Positions 33,524 through 43,929 of a stretch of DNA of 64,000 nucleotides are shown one piece after another. The notes under the pieces were generated by a model. That model was given only the letters and a program-made list of their open reading frames with translations. It was not told the origin of the DNA and did not search any database. How positions within the stretch are numbered: the stretch's first letter is position 1; each line of letters starts with the position of its first letter. Position numbers and translations under genes: made by a program. This DNA comes from Pictodentalium vernedei. Taxonomy: Eukaryota; Mollusca; Scaphopoda; Dentaliida; Dentaliidae. The stretch is taken from positions 249,359,113 through 249,423,112 of the forward strand of contig CM062289.1 of NCBI GenBank assembly GCA_031216915.1, read 5' to 3'.

Positions 33524-33917
33524 CCCATTTGCTTTATTTATAAAATGCTCTTAATAAATAATCGACTTGGTCACTTAAAATGGAGAAAAAAGGATAATCT
33601 CTATCGCAAAAGCATGACCATGTTTTGTTTACGTCTGTGTCGGTGGGCAGTACCGGCTGCAGGTGAATGCTTGATTGACAGCTAGTCACATCGTCAAATT
33701 TGATTGAATTTACCTTGCTTTTTCAGTCAGATTATTAACAATTCTTCAATTTTATTTTAAATATTTAATTGTAGGTATTTTAAACTTAATAAGTCATTGA
33801 ACGTAGTAGATAGCCCCGCAAAACTTCGTATGAAACATCGCGAAGTGTGAATGTATCGAAGTCGGCAAATTGGGTCATGTCAAAGGTCAACTTGGATGCA
33901 CTTCCTACTATAGGTGT

Positions 33918-34157
33918 AAAATGAAAGTGTCAATGACACTGTAGCTCAACTTGTCAAGACAAAGACATGTACATGTATAGTATGTGACACAGCAATGACA
34001 AACATCTAGGTAATGACCTGATAACAAAGGTACATATAAAGTATTGTAATGGTCTAAATACTGACCTTTGCCTGTAACAAATGTATAGGTAAAGTATTGT
34101 AAAGGTGGGTGACAGTCAGATGCTAAACTAGAAAAAAATCTTTGAGTCCTAGAGTCC
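33918..34157 (-). mobile_element. 3' fragment of Helentron-like element F1
   Basis: Begins GAAAGTGTCAATGACACTG and is the reverse complement of the F1 3' region at about 540-766 (GTACATATAAAGTATTGTAA, GTGGGTGACAGTCAGATGC). It abuts a half MITE. Confidence 0.75.
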
Positions 34158-34288
34158 ACGAGCTCGTTCCAATGAGGGGTCATAACCTATGTTTTTGAGA
34201 CAAAAAATGAAAAACTAATGAAAGTTAATTGGCGGTTTTTGAGAATAGCGCTGTCCTGTTTTGGCCGTTACGTTGGGTAAAGGGTTAA
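34158..34288. mobile_element. Half of a piggyBac-type MITE, broken at the palindrome centre
   Basis: Runs from CGAGCTCGTTCCAATGAGG to TTGGGTAAAGGGTTAA. The other arm is missing. The break at the centre of a long palindrome suggests hairpin-induced deletion or recombination. Confidence 0.75.
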
Positions 34289-34614
34289 CTACACTTTCGA
34301 CAGCCAGGGTCACCTCGTGTCCGACAATTTTACGGGTGAAGGAAGCCGGAGTACCCGGATAGAACTACCGAGCAACGGCGAGCACCTGTCAAACTCCCCA
34401 ACGTACTAACTCCACACCGGCAGAGTTAGCATTCGTTGAAGACAGGTGTACCATCGACGTGCATTGCGCCTTAGTACACGGCGCCACACCGTGCGTAATT
34501 GGGATTAAGTGCCTTGCCTAAGGACACAACGCAGTTACCTCTTGCGGGGATCGAACCGTGGACCTCTCGATTTAAAGTTCAATGCCGTAACCACTGAGCC
34601 ACCGCACTCCCGAG
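34289..34614 (-). mobile_element. tRNA-headed SINE, reverse orientation
   Basis: Tail side TCGACAGCCAGGGTCACC, body AGCCGGAGTACCCGG, core TGCCTAAGGACACAACG, then box B-like GATCGAACCG and box A-like CCACTGAGCCACCGC. Head type resembles that at 60030. Confidence 0.8.
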
Positions 34615-34916
34615 TATCAGTATTGTACGTATTAACTAAATAAGAAGTTGTGTTGCAACTATACTACATGAACATGTTATTTCTTCACTAATAAGGCCAA
34701 ACAAAATTAAATAATTGATTCTCAGGAATTTTTTTTTAAAACGAATAAGGGAGGGCGGTTTTTATTTTTATTTTTTATTCGTGGTGGAATGGTCGCCTAT
34801 GCCTAAAATCCAGTTGTGACAACCTCCAATTAAATACTAGACCTTCCATGTTGATTTCACTGATAGTTTGTTTTGTTACAGTGATCATACAACACAAAAT
34901 CTGTATAGAATAACTA

Positions 34917-35255
34917 TTTATTGGTGTTTTAAGGTCACATATTTCTGCACAATGGCGACAGTTTTATGGGTGGAGGAAGCCGGAGTACCCGGGGAGAACC
35001 ACCGAGCAACGGCGAGCAACTGTCAGCTCCCCAACATACTGACTCCACACAAGCAGGGTTAGCATTGGTTGAAGACAGCTGCACCATCGACGTGCAGTAC
35101 GCTTAGTACACAACGTCACCGTGCCCCCACGTGGGCAATGGGGGTGAAGTGTCTTGCCCAAGGACACAACGCGGTTGCCGCAGGTGGGATTCGAACCGAG
35201 GACCTCTCGGCTTGCAGCCTGCACCTCTACCAACTGAGCCACCGCGCCACCTATG
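34917..35255 (-). mobile_element. tRNA-headed SINE, reverse, 9 bp target duplication
   Basis: GAATAACTA at 34908-34916 and 35256-35264. Tail TTTATTGGTGTTTTAAGGTC, core TTGCCCAAGGACACAACGC, box B GGATTCGAACC, box A CAACTGAGCCACC. Head with TGCAAGC/GGCTTGCAGCC anticodon-arm-like sequence. Confidence 0.9.
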
Positions 35256-35293
35256 GAATAACTAAAATGGAGATAAAAAAAATAAGGAGTTTT

Positions 35294-35534
35294 TTAACTG
35301 GTTGAATTCTAGAAGCTACAAACAGGCCTTTCAAAAAATGAGGGTACCAGTGCAAAAACCAACATTTTCCTTGCCCATGTTTCGTATTCAGTCAAACGTA
35401 AATAATACTGTGTGTATACAAATGTGTTCTATTACAAATTATTGGAGAGTTGGCACTCTCAAATATGTTGTAATAAAACAATTTTTGATGAACAAATTCA
35501 GACCAAAAAATTAATCTAGCCCTCAACCAGTTAA
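35294..35534. mobile_element. TTAA-flanked element, family T
   Basis: TTAACTGGTTGAATTCTAG left, CTAGCCCTCAACCAGTTAA right. The interior shares AATTATTGGAGAG..GGCACTCTC and GTAATAAAACAA with 1722-1966. Confidence 0.85.
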
Positions 35535-35812
35535 ATAAATATTTATTTTGTACATACATATGAGAATCGTGTCGCAATTCGAGAAGAGAATAACAATACT
35601 GTATCAATGTATACGACATATTACATCTCAAATGGCGATGCGATACCTCTAAAATCAAACCATGTGATGGTTTTATACATTTTGAATTTTGCCTTCGAAA
35701 TAAATATGACGAACGCAGGCCGAAAAAGCGAATGCGCAGCCGCCTGATAATCAAAAGATTAATTTTGTTTCGCCTAAATGTCCAAAATGTCTTTAATTTT
35801 TCAAGTATAATC

Positions 35813-37445
35813 TCGACTGAATAATATTCTGCGTATTCAAGGCATGCATTCAACGAAAGAATGCCTTGATGATGTAGGTTTATAGAAGATTAGTCAGTAG
35901 GAACTTGAGCGATTACAGTCGGGGGTCAAATCAGGTTCATATCCCACTTTTCGTGACGCCCCTGTCCCGACAGTTCGCCCTTCATCAAACTCTTGAAATT
36001 GCTGTTTAGTAGGTCCACTACATGTATATCACCAATATGTTCAGCCTTGGATTCGGTGCTGAGTGGATTGAATTACTGGTAGGCGATAAGTCAGTGAAAA
36101 TATGGCCATTCATATGGAAATTTTATGTTGGTTCCTCTAAGTACCAAAAGTGGTTCTTTAATTTGTTCTGGGAGGGGAACCAAATTTGTTAACATGAAAC
36201 CAAACATACACGTGTTTTGGTTTTTCAATCTTTCACATTAACTGGACTGTCAAGGTCTCTAGACATTGTATAAAATATAAATAAAGCCGCGACGAAGTTG
36301 AAGTTTCAAAATGGCGACGAAGGAACGTCAGAAACACGTTTTTAATTATCCCATGATCACGCATGCGTCAAGTTGCGCGAGAGCGGCAATTTTTTTTTTA
36401 TATAAACAAGACGAGCAACTCTACATAAAATTGCCTTGTTCCAGAACACATGAAAACTCATGTATTTTATTAGGCTCTTCCACGGGTTTTGGTTCTACTT
36501 GGAAACACATTTAGCGCGTTTTTCTTTGGGTGAATGGTTAAAAAGCGTTTCGGTGTGCAGTGCGCAAGTGACCAATTCACACGTTTCCACTACGAAAGGC
36601 GTCAGTGACGATTCGCATGAATACATCGAAAATATGTTGACGATGAACTCACACAAATACCACTTGGGGTGCGAGGAGACCTAACAAAGATATATATAAA
36701 CGTGACCATGAGTGTACACGAAGCTCTCTGGGATTGAGATTAAATGTGTGATATGAGAAACTGGAAATATATGTAAACTAGGCGCTCAAAAGTACACTCT
36801 ATGGTGTTCGAATCCTGTACAGGCGGTGAAATACTCCAAAACATTCGGTTTAGTTTTTGAGCGGGATTGAGTCGATACCATGTACACTCTACAATCAGAT
36901 GGGTTAAAAATTAGCCCAAATCAACTGGATTGAGTGAAAATGAACCCAGTTGGGTTCATATTCACCAAATCCAGTTGATTTGGGTTAATTTTTAACTCAA
37001 CTGATTTTAGAGTGTGGGCGTTTGACAAACCTATTTTGTTACAACTTGCTATAGAGTTACAGGAGGCACCAACCAATAAATTATAACAAAACGATCAAAC
37101 ATGGACAAAATATTGGTTTCGACTCAAATATAAGAAATCCATATACGTCAAATATAAACTCCTCCTCACAAAATCCACCCTTAATAGTATAACGCTCTCA
37201 TCATATAGTGGATTCCTCAACAAAGATGGTGTACAGTGCAAACTGGTAAAATGCATCTTCATGGATCTCTCATTATGACCAAGGACATCGTGAAGATGAC
37301 CGGGGGGTTGTAAACCTGATTTGTCCCGACTGTGATGGCTCATGTCCCGACTGACTGATATTCCATCAATATCATCAAGACATGTCTTCGTCGAATGTAT
37401 GCCTTGATGATTCTATTGGAATATTAGTCAGTCGGGATTCTAGTT
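35813..37445. repeat. Unit D' with hairpin-forming inverted ends
   Basis: Left hairpin at about 35815-35915 (TGAATAATATTCTGCGTATT ... AGAAGATTAGTCAG), right hairpin at 37343-37440 (GACTGACTGATATTCCATC ... GGAATATTAGTCAGTC). It lacks the SINE seen in D. It contains the family Q MITE (36883-37016) and the TATA/ATGGCG arrangement near 36270-36320. Confidence 0.6.
36883..37016. mobile_element. Palindromic fold-back MITE, family Q
   Basis: TACACTCTACAATCAGATGG left, CTGATTTTAGAGTGTG right. Arms include AAATCAACTGGATTGAGTGA. Paralogous to 23196-23330. Confidence 0.8.
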
Positions 37446-37983
37446 TAAAAAAAAAAACAAATTCAAGACTTCTTGGAAATTAATAAATAAATAAATATAC
37501 CACATGTAGTAGTAGTGATACAACATCTTATTTAATTAACGCGTACCGTACCGGTACTCAAAATTAGTCATGTTTGGGGACCTAATCGGGTACTATAGAT
37601 ATTAATTTGTAGGCCCGACTGTATGTGCGACATAAGTCCATGTATTAAGGCCACACACAGTAGATCTTCTGTTTTTCGGGCCATTTTTGTGAAATTGCAT
37701 GCGGTCGGGCGTTTTTTTATTTTATTTTTTATTTTTGTAATTATTTCTTTGTCATCTAAAGTTCATATTCTTGGTTTGTTTTATGTCTTAGGCCTCATAA
37801 TCTACAGAATAGCATGGGTGGTGGTGTATTTTCCCCCTTGAATGCAAGAAGGCTTTGCAATGCTAAAGCACTGTAAAGCCTTCTTGCACTCAAAGGACAA
37901 ATTTATCAGTTTTATTTACTTGGATAAAATATCAGACATACTGAACCATTTAAATTTTATTTTTTTAAGTTTGCATTGGCCAT

Positions 37984-38341
37984 ATTTATTTATTTATTTT
38001 GGGGGTTTAACGACACATTCGACAGCCAGGGTCACCTCGTATCGGACAGTTTTACGGGTGGAGGAAGTCGGAGTACCCGGAGAGAACCACCGAGCAACGG
38101 CGAGCAACTGTCAGGCTCCCCAACATACTAACTCCACACAAGCAGAGTTAGCATTGGTTGAAGACAAGTGCACCATCGACGTGCAGTACGGCTTAGTACA
38201 CAACGCCACATTTCCCCCACGTGGGAAATAGGAGTGTGGTGTCTTGCCCAAGGACACAACGCGGTTGGCGCAGGTGGGATTCGAACTGAGGACCGCTCGG
38301 CTTGCAACCTGCACCTCTACCTACTGAGCCACCGCGCCCCA
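37984..38341 (-). mobile_element. tRNA-headed SINE, reverse orientation
   Basis: TTTATTTATTTATTTTGGGG tail, CGACAGCCAGGGTCACC, body, core TTGCCCAAGGACACAACGCG, box B GGATTCGAACTG, box A CTACTGAGCCACCGCG. Absent from the matching place in D (near 25950). Confidence 0.88.
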
Positions 38342-38747
38342 CTTAAGTTATAAAAAGAGAGCATGAGGCAGCCAAAATGACCATGTCAGAGGGCCCGATA
38401 AACAAAGTTTTAACTTGTTCAGGCCTAAATCCAGTCTTCGTTTAAGAATATACATGATTTCTAGCAAGAGAGAATTGATTTCTTAGTCTCCAATCCTGAT
38501 GACAAGAATGTCCCGATTGGAAAATTACGGGGAGGGGGAAGAAGAAGGAGGTGTCTCCCCCGAACCCCCTTAACGACACTGCAGACTGTGACTGAGAGTA
38601 TGTTTTTAGGTAAAATAACCAGTCCATAATGCTATCTATCCCTGTCTGTGTATGGAAAATCGATAGCGATCCCATAATATTCTCACTGATGGATAAATTT
38701 TGTTATTTCGACCATGGACACTTCACTTTTGGTTAGTACCCCCTCTA

Positions 38748-38806
<59 letters not shown>

Positions 38807-38828
38807 AAATAAATAAATAAATAAATAA
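38748..38828 (+). repeat. (AAAT)n microsatellite
   Basis: About 80 bp of TAAA/AAAT units with one irregular unit. It lies between the end of D' and a family P MITE. Confidence 0.95.
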
Positions 38829-39075
38829 AGTACGCCCGCCGTGGACTGGTCACTTTCCATGGGTGGGCTATATTTCCACGGACGCAATAATATTAGTTTC
38901 CAAGCACCAATTATAGGAATAATCATCAAAAATTTAATTAATGAAGCACCGGATACAATTCGGTGCTTCATTAATTGAAATTTTGCTGCTGTTGATTTTT
39001 ATTACCTGGTAAACGCATGCGTAAACATCACTGCCCACGCATGGATTACGACAAGTCCACGGCGACTGTACTGTA
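38829..39075. mobile_element. Fold-back MITE, family P, complete
   Basis: Left GTACGCCCGCCGTGGACTGG, right AGTCCACGGCGACTGTACTG. Centre TTAATGAAGCACCGGATACA / ATTCGGTGCTTCATTAA is a palindrome. Confidence 0.8.
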
Positions 39076-39259
39076 AATGCTCTGAAATTATTTCCGAACT
39101 TTCAACAGTTGATATCACCATGTTATGGACACTTCCAAATGTAAATTCTGTTTGTGTCTTGCCTTCGAGGTTCATTCACACCATCTCGTGAAAACTGGAA
39201 CAGAGGTCTGATTGGCTATTTTATAAATTTAAGGAACGTAGAAACAAAGGAAATAAATA

Positions 39260-39480
39260 AATAACTTACCCTTTCTGCTGTTGTCTGGAGATTTTTCCTC
39301 CGCGCATATTGCTGCAGATGACCACATAAAGTCGTCTGTCGTCAGGTTGATAGTCACGGCTGCCCAGTTTGTTCATCCCTGATGACATTTGAACTCCGCT
39401 TTGAAGAGAGCAACTCCATGACAGTGCTTTCTATCCGACTGTCGACGGGTGCTCCCTTCATTGAGAAGTCTCTTTCAACC
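39260..39480 (-). repeat. Dispersed core copy e with different flanks
   Basis: GAAGAGAGCAACTCCATGAC ... CGACTGTCGACGGGTGCTCC matches copies a-d with about one or two differences, but flanks are unrelated. On the minus strand it reads MKGAPVDSRIESTVMELLSS, and an AGAAAG/GTAAGT donor-like site lies about 130 bp downstream (39271-39280). Confidence 0.55.
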
Positions 39481-39710
39481 TCAAGATGTCTTACTTTGTT
39501 GGGTGGAAATGCTCACCCAGTCCACCCCATTCGTTATATCCATCAGTAAACATATATCCGTTTCAACATTACCGGCTATTAATCAGAAGAATGTTAGGTA
39601 ATCAGCTTTTTAACCTTCTGCACACTGATGTCAAAGTTCCAAAATTTCGAAATTTCAGTTAACAAATTTTTCCCATAATGCAACTGGGAATTTAAACTAT
39701 TCAATCGTGT

Positions 39711-40340
39711 TTAACCCTTTACCCAATACAATGTCCTAAACCGGCCAGTGCTATTCACAAAAATTACGGGGGCGCGGTGGCTCAGTAGGTAGAGGTGCAG
39801 GCTGCAAGCCGAGAGGTCCTCGGTTCGAATCCCACCTGCGGCAACCGCGTTGTGTCCTTGGGCAAGACACTTCACCCCCATTGCCCATGTGGGGGCACAG
39901 TGACGTCGTGTACTAAAGCGTACTGCACGTTGATGGTGCACTTGAAGAATTCAACCAATGCTAACCCTGCTTGTGTGGAGTTAGTATGTTGGGGAGCTGA
40001 CAGTTGCTCGCCGTTGCTCGGTGGTTCTCTCCGGGTACTCCGGCTTCCTCCACCCGTAAAACTGTCATGGTCATGATTAGGCATTGTGCAGAAATATGTG
40101 ACCTTAAACCCCCAATAAATAAATAAATTCACAAAAATTACCATTCAGTTTTCATTATTTTTTTCATTTTTTATCTCAAAAACATATTTTATGACCCCTT
40201 ATTTGAACGAGCTCGTTGAGCTAGTTCAAATGTGGGGTCATAAGCTATGTTTTTGAAGCAAAAAATGAAAATATTTAGTTATTCAAGTCAAGAATTTTGT
40301 TTGTCAGTGTCGTCTGCTTTTCATGTTAGGTAAAGGGTAA
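39711..40340. mobile_element. piggyBac-type MITE interrupted by a SINE
   Basis: TTAACCCTTTACCCAATAC left and TTAGGTAAAGGGTAA right (right TTAA decayed). Palindromic centre TGAACGAGCTCGTTGAGC at about 40205. The SINE at 39768-40126 sits in the left arm with a 15 bp target duplication. Confidence 0.88.
39768..40126 (+). mobile_element. tRNA-headed SINE, full length, 15 bp target duplication
   Basis: Starts GGGGGCGCGGTGGCTCAGTA, box B GGTTCGAATCC, core TTGTGTCCTTGGGCAAGACA, CTCCGGGTACTCCGGC, tail CCCCAATAAATAAATAA. ATTCACAAAAATTAC flanks it at 39753-39767 and 40127-40141. This is the clearest complete copy of the family in the window. Confidence 0.95.
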
Positions 40341-40502
40341 ACAGACTCAATGAGCTCTGTTAAACAATATTGAATTGAGTAAATTTCTAGTTACATTATG
40401 CCACCCAATATGTCTCCAAGCGGGGTGTCGCGACGACGACCAATTGGTGGAGGGGGGTGGGGGTGGGGGTGGTGGTTAGGTTAAACCTCATTTATCTTGA
40501 CT

Positions 40503-40610
40503 GTGATGGCTCAGGTCAAGACAGATAAAGTATTCCAGCTACATCATCAAAGCGTGACTTCGTTGAAGGCATACCCTGATGAAATAGTTAGAATATTAGT
40601 CAATCGGGAT
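40503..40610. repeat. Isolated copy of the unit D terminal hairpin
   Basis: TAAAGTATTCCAGCTACATC and GAAATAGTTAGAATATTAGT form arms; preceded by the CTGTGATGGCTCAGGTC phrase found at the right ends of D and D'. Confidence 0.6.
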
Positions 40611-40615
40611 TTTAT

Positions 40616-40801
40616 TTAACCCTTTACCTAACATGGAAAGCAGACGACACTTTCAAATACAATTCTGGAATAACAACTTTTTTTCATTTTTTGTCTCAAA
40701 AAACATAGGTTATGAAACAATAAAAAAGTAACGAAAATTAATTGGCGATTTTTGAGAATAGCGCTGCTCGATTTTGGTCGTTACCTTGGGTAAAGGGTTA
40801 A
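40616..40801. mobile_element. piggyBac-type MITE lacking its palindromic centre
   Basis: TTAACCCTTTACCTAACATG left, TTGGGTAAAGGGTTAA right. The arms join at AACATAGGTTATGAAACAAT, with the central GACCCCTC..GAGGGGTC palindrome deleted. Confidence 0.85.
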
Positions 40802-41149
40802 AATATCTAAAAATCTTGGAAATTTCTTGTCGATAAATAAAATATACATACAGTAGTCGTAACGCAACTTCTTTTTCAGTTAACACGGGCCGTACCGTAC
40901 TCCATACTGACTGAGCTGGGCCGCCAGTTGCACGAAACGGGTACTATGGATCTCCATTTGTGGAGCTGACTGCGTATGTGAAGTAAGTCTACAAGAATCA
41001 AATCTAGTCTTGTAAGAAAGTTCATGATTACACGCAAGAGCGAATCGATATCTGAGACTCAAATCCATTCCTAAATGTCCCGACTGGAACAAGGGCTACG
41101 CAAAACTTGGACCACTACTGCCCCCAACCCGTAGGCATGTTCGAAGTAG

Positions 41150-41410
41150 CCTTAAAGGTATTGGGTGTCAGAAATTTTTTTCAGGTCGACAGGGTGAAAG
41201 AGGGCCATACCTCCGGGAGAAATTATTGGACGGAACCCGTTCCTTGTGCATATCCGTTCCCTCCTGTGGATCTATCAGCATACCAAAGGAGATCCAAATC
41301 GGACCGATGGCGTTGGAATTACAATGCAAAATGTTTGTACGGACAGACGGACAGAGGGCTTCATTATATACCCCCGAATCCTTCTTCAGAGGTCGGGGGG
41401 GCATAAAAAA
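41150..41410 (-). mobile_element. Terminal part of a Helentron-like element
   Basis: GTTTGTACGGACAGACGGAC and a hairpin-like CTTCTTCAGAGGTCGGGGG followed by CATAAAAAA resemble the 5' (GTCCGTCTGTCC) ends of such elements, reversed. Related scraps are at 43930-44275. Confidence 0.45.
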
Positions 41411-41442
41411 TATTGGGGGAGTTGTCATTGCCCCATAACTCT

Positions 41443-41586
41443 CCTTAGCAACGACGACGTGACAACCGTTACTTATTTCCAGTTCCTTATTCGACATTCG
41501 TTATCAACCGATGAAATCGGTTGATAACGAATGTCGAATAAAGAACTGGGAATAAGTAACGGTTGTCACGCCAGCTTAGCAACGCC
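41443..41586. repeat. Long near-perfect palindrome (~70 bp arms)
   Basis: Left GTGACAACCGTTACTTATT..., centre AACCGATGAAATCGGTTG, right ...AATAAGTAACGGTTGTCAC. The arms differ at only a few positions, which implies recent formation or active maintenance. Confidence 0.85.
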
Positions 41587-41729
41587 TATGTGCTCAAGAT
41601 ATAAATATGACAAGTTTGCAATGGAAATTCACGCTATTCGAGAACAGTAGGCCTGTATAGTCGGGGGAACAATTAAGTTTGGGTACGTTAACTTTCTTCT
41701 CGACATTACTGAAGAGTGAGTTATAGCGC

Positions 41730-41930
41730 GCAGTTAACCCATCGCCCCCGTAAAGTTAATAAATGACTAGAGCAATATTCACAAAAATTGCCATTCAAAT
41801 CTTATTACCTCTTACCTTGAAAAAAAAGTTTAGGACTGTCCTTTGGAACAACAGGTCATGAACGATGTTTTTTAGGAAAAATTAACAAATAGTTTTTCCA
41901 GAATCATTTTGCTAGTGTTCTCTTTTTGTT
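41730..41930. mobile_element. Strongly degraded piggyBac-type MITE
   Basis: GAGCAATATTCACAAAAATTG, CCTTTGGAACAACAGGTCAT and AACGATGTTTTTTAGG keep the order of a subfamily 1 copy; both ends are decayed. Confidence 0.4.
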
Positions 41931-42000
41931 TTTGTTTTAGGGCCAAATGTCGAATGATGAGGTTGACACTTTTCTGATCCAGAGGCTAGAAATAAGTTCA

Positions 42001-42248
42001 AGGTAGCCATTCAGCTAACAAGAAAGGCAGTTGACACTTGCAAACAAAATTATTGAATAACAGATTTTTTTTTTCATTTTCTGCGTCAGAAAACATAGCT
42101 TATGACCCCTCATTGGAACTAGCTCGTTGCAATGTGGGGTCACAAGCCATTTTTGGGAGACAAAAGAATGAAAAATAATGAAAATTGAACGGTGATTTTT
42201 GTTAATAGTGCTGGCCGTTTTTAGCCGTTACCTTGAGTAAAGGGTTAA
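42001..42248. mobile_element. piggyBac-type MITE, left end decayed
   Basis: AGGCAGTTGACACTTGC, GACCCCTCATTGGAACTAGC, GTGGGGTCACAAGCC and the right end TTGAGTAAAGGGTTAA. The left TTAACCC is not intact. Confidence 0.7.
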
Positions 42249-42548
42249 CTGTGATTTTCAGAACAATGATTAAACCTTTTATTTCTACCACCAACGTCAA
42301 AGATTTATTACCCAGATCATAGTTTATGTTCCGGAATTCAATTAATCTCGGGTAGCTTGTTCCTATGATGGCTATACGCTATGATGTAGAAGATAAAAAG
42401 GAAAATAAAAATAACGAAATTTGACATTGCATTCTGTCGCATTTAATGTGTAGCACTGGGTGGACTCAAGTGAAAGAACGGAATTGAAAAATGTGTCGCA
42501 AATGAAAAAAAAAAACACTTTTGAAGATAATTAAAATAAATGATTGAA

Positions 42549-42574
42549 GAAAAAAAAAAAAAAAAAAAAAAAAA
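42549..42574 (+). repeat. Poly(A) tract (~25 bp)
   Basis: A run of about 25 A. It could be the remnant of a retroposon tail, but no body or target duplication was found. Confidence 0.8.
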
Positions 42575-42865
42575 TTCTAAAACGTTTCATACTTGATATT
42601 AAATCGATTTTGAGAGACTTTCTCAAGCAGCCAGAAAACTGTATATGTTGCCTTTGATGAATGAAATATTGACACACCATCATATCTATATTCATCTGTA
42701 CTGTGAAATGGGCTACCAAACCCACCCATGTGTCTCTTTGATATGCCACTTTAGAAACATCATATTTATGTAATGTATGACAGGTGGGGCGGATTCGCCC
42801 CGAGCATGTACTCCTCCTCCCAGCCAAAGGTAACATCATGTCAAACAATATCAGCGCTTTGTGAT

Positions 42866-43878
42866 TTAACCTTTTACCCAACGTAACGGCCAAAACCGGT
42901 CAGCGCTATTCTAAAAAATCGCCAATTAATTTTCATTTTTTTCAGTCGAATTTTGACGAAGTCAAACTCGACTTATAGTTTGATGAAGTGGCGGGCGGGC
43001 GGCGGACGGTGGGCGGTGGGCGGTAGTAAACAATTGGTTTCCGGGCAATAACTTTAGTTCTATTTGATGCACCTTTACCAAAATTATACCAGAGGTTACC
43101 CTTTAGGAAGGAAAGACACCTATTGATTTCGGAGTCTGGGACTCCAAGGTCACAGTTACTATAAATAGAATATTTTATGACAAATTGGTTTCCGGGCAAT
43201 AACTTTAGTTCTATTTGACGCACCTTTACCAAACTTATACCAGAGGTTACCCTATAGGAAGGGAAGACACCTATTGATTTCGGAGTCTGAGACTCCAAGG
43301 TCAAGGTCACTGTTACTATAAATATAATATTTTGTGACAAATTGGTTTCCGGGCAATAACTTTAGTTCTATTCCGTGTATCTTCACCAAACTTATACCAC
43401 AGGTTACCCTATAGGAAGGGAAGACACCTATCGATTTCGGAGTCTGGGGCCCCAAGGTCAAGGTCACTGTTACTATAAATAGAATATTGTGTGACAAATT
43501 GGTTTCCGGGCAATAACTTTAGTTCTATTTGACGCACCTTTACCAAATTTATACCAGAGGTTACCTTATAGGAAGGGAAGACACCTATTGATTTCGGACT
43601 CTAGGACTCCAAGGTCAAGGTCACTATTACTATAAATAGCTTATTTCTTCAGAATTTAATGTCAAAACTCGACTTCTGGATCTGTGATCCTCTTGCTGGA
43701 TTTTATCATTTTTTGTCTCACAAACATAGGTTATGACCCCTCATTGGAACGAGCTCGATGAGCTCGTTCTAATGAGGGGTCATAACCTATATTTTTGAGA
43801 CACAAAATGAAAAAAAATGAGTTATTCAAGAATTTATTTGCAAGTGTCGTCTACTTTTCATGTGAGGTAAAGGGTTAA
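42866..43878. mobile_element. piggyBac-type MITE interrupted by a Helentron-like element
   Basis: TTAACCTTTTACCCAACG left, GAGGTAAAGGGTTAA right. Centre ATTGGAACGAGCTCGATGAG at about 43743. The insertion lies in the T-rich TTTCATTTTTTTC of the left arm. Confidence 0.88.
42946..43702 (+). mobile_element. Helentron-like element F4 with ~155 bp tandem units
   Basis: Starts TCGAATTTTGACGAAGTCAA with ACTCGACTTATAG and a GGCGGGCGGCGGACGGTGGG tract; ends AAAACTCGACTTCTGG then CCTCTTGCTGG. Four units beginning TTGGTTTCCGGGCAATAAC at 43034, 43185, 43342 and 43499. Flanks are the two parts of one MITE, so the boundaries are good to a few bases. Confidence 0.82.
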
Positions 43879-43929
43879 AGAAGGGCTGATAAACACACAA
43901 TTCACAAACTCAGTTGAGCTATTTTGTTT

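Larger units (their letters stand above)
26967..38746 (+). repeat. Segmental duplication, copy 2
   Basis: It begins with the ACGACCATACGGCCACGGCC piece that matches 10508-10580, then units C' and C, a spacer and D'. It ends at TTTTGGTTAGTACCCC (38740), matching TTTTTGTTAGTACCCC (26960). Own insertions: two Helentron-like elements, a 5S SINE in a fold-back element, three tRNA-headed SINEs and a family T element. Confidence 0.8.

Noticed and set aside
35392-35853. 153-codon minus-strand frame
   Set aside because: It spans a family T element and part of D', so it is a chance frame over repeats.
39790-39850. Possible functional tRNA gene (A and B boxes)
   Set aside because: The anticodon and acceptor stems do not pair properly, and the sequence continues into a SINE body with a target duplication.
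42942-43497. Overlapping minus-strand frames of 81-132 codons with repeated peptides
   Set aside because: The repeated peptides come from the ~155 bp tandem units of element F4, a non-coding transposon.
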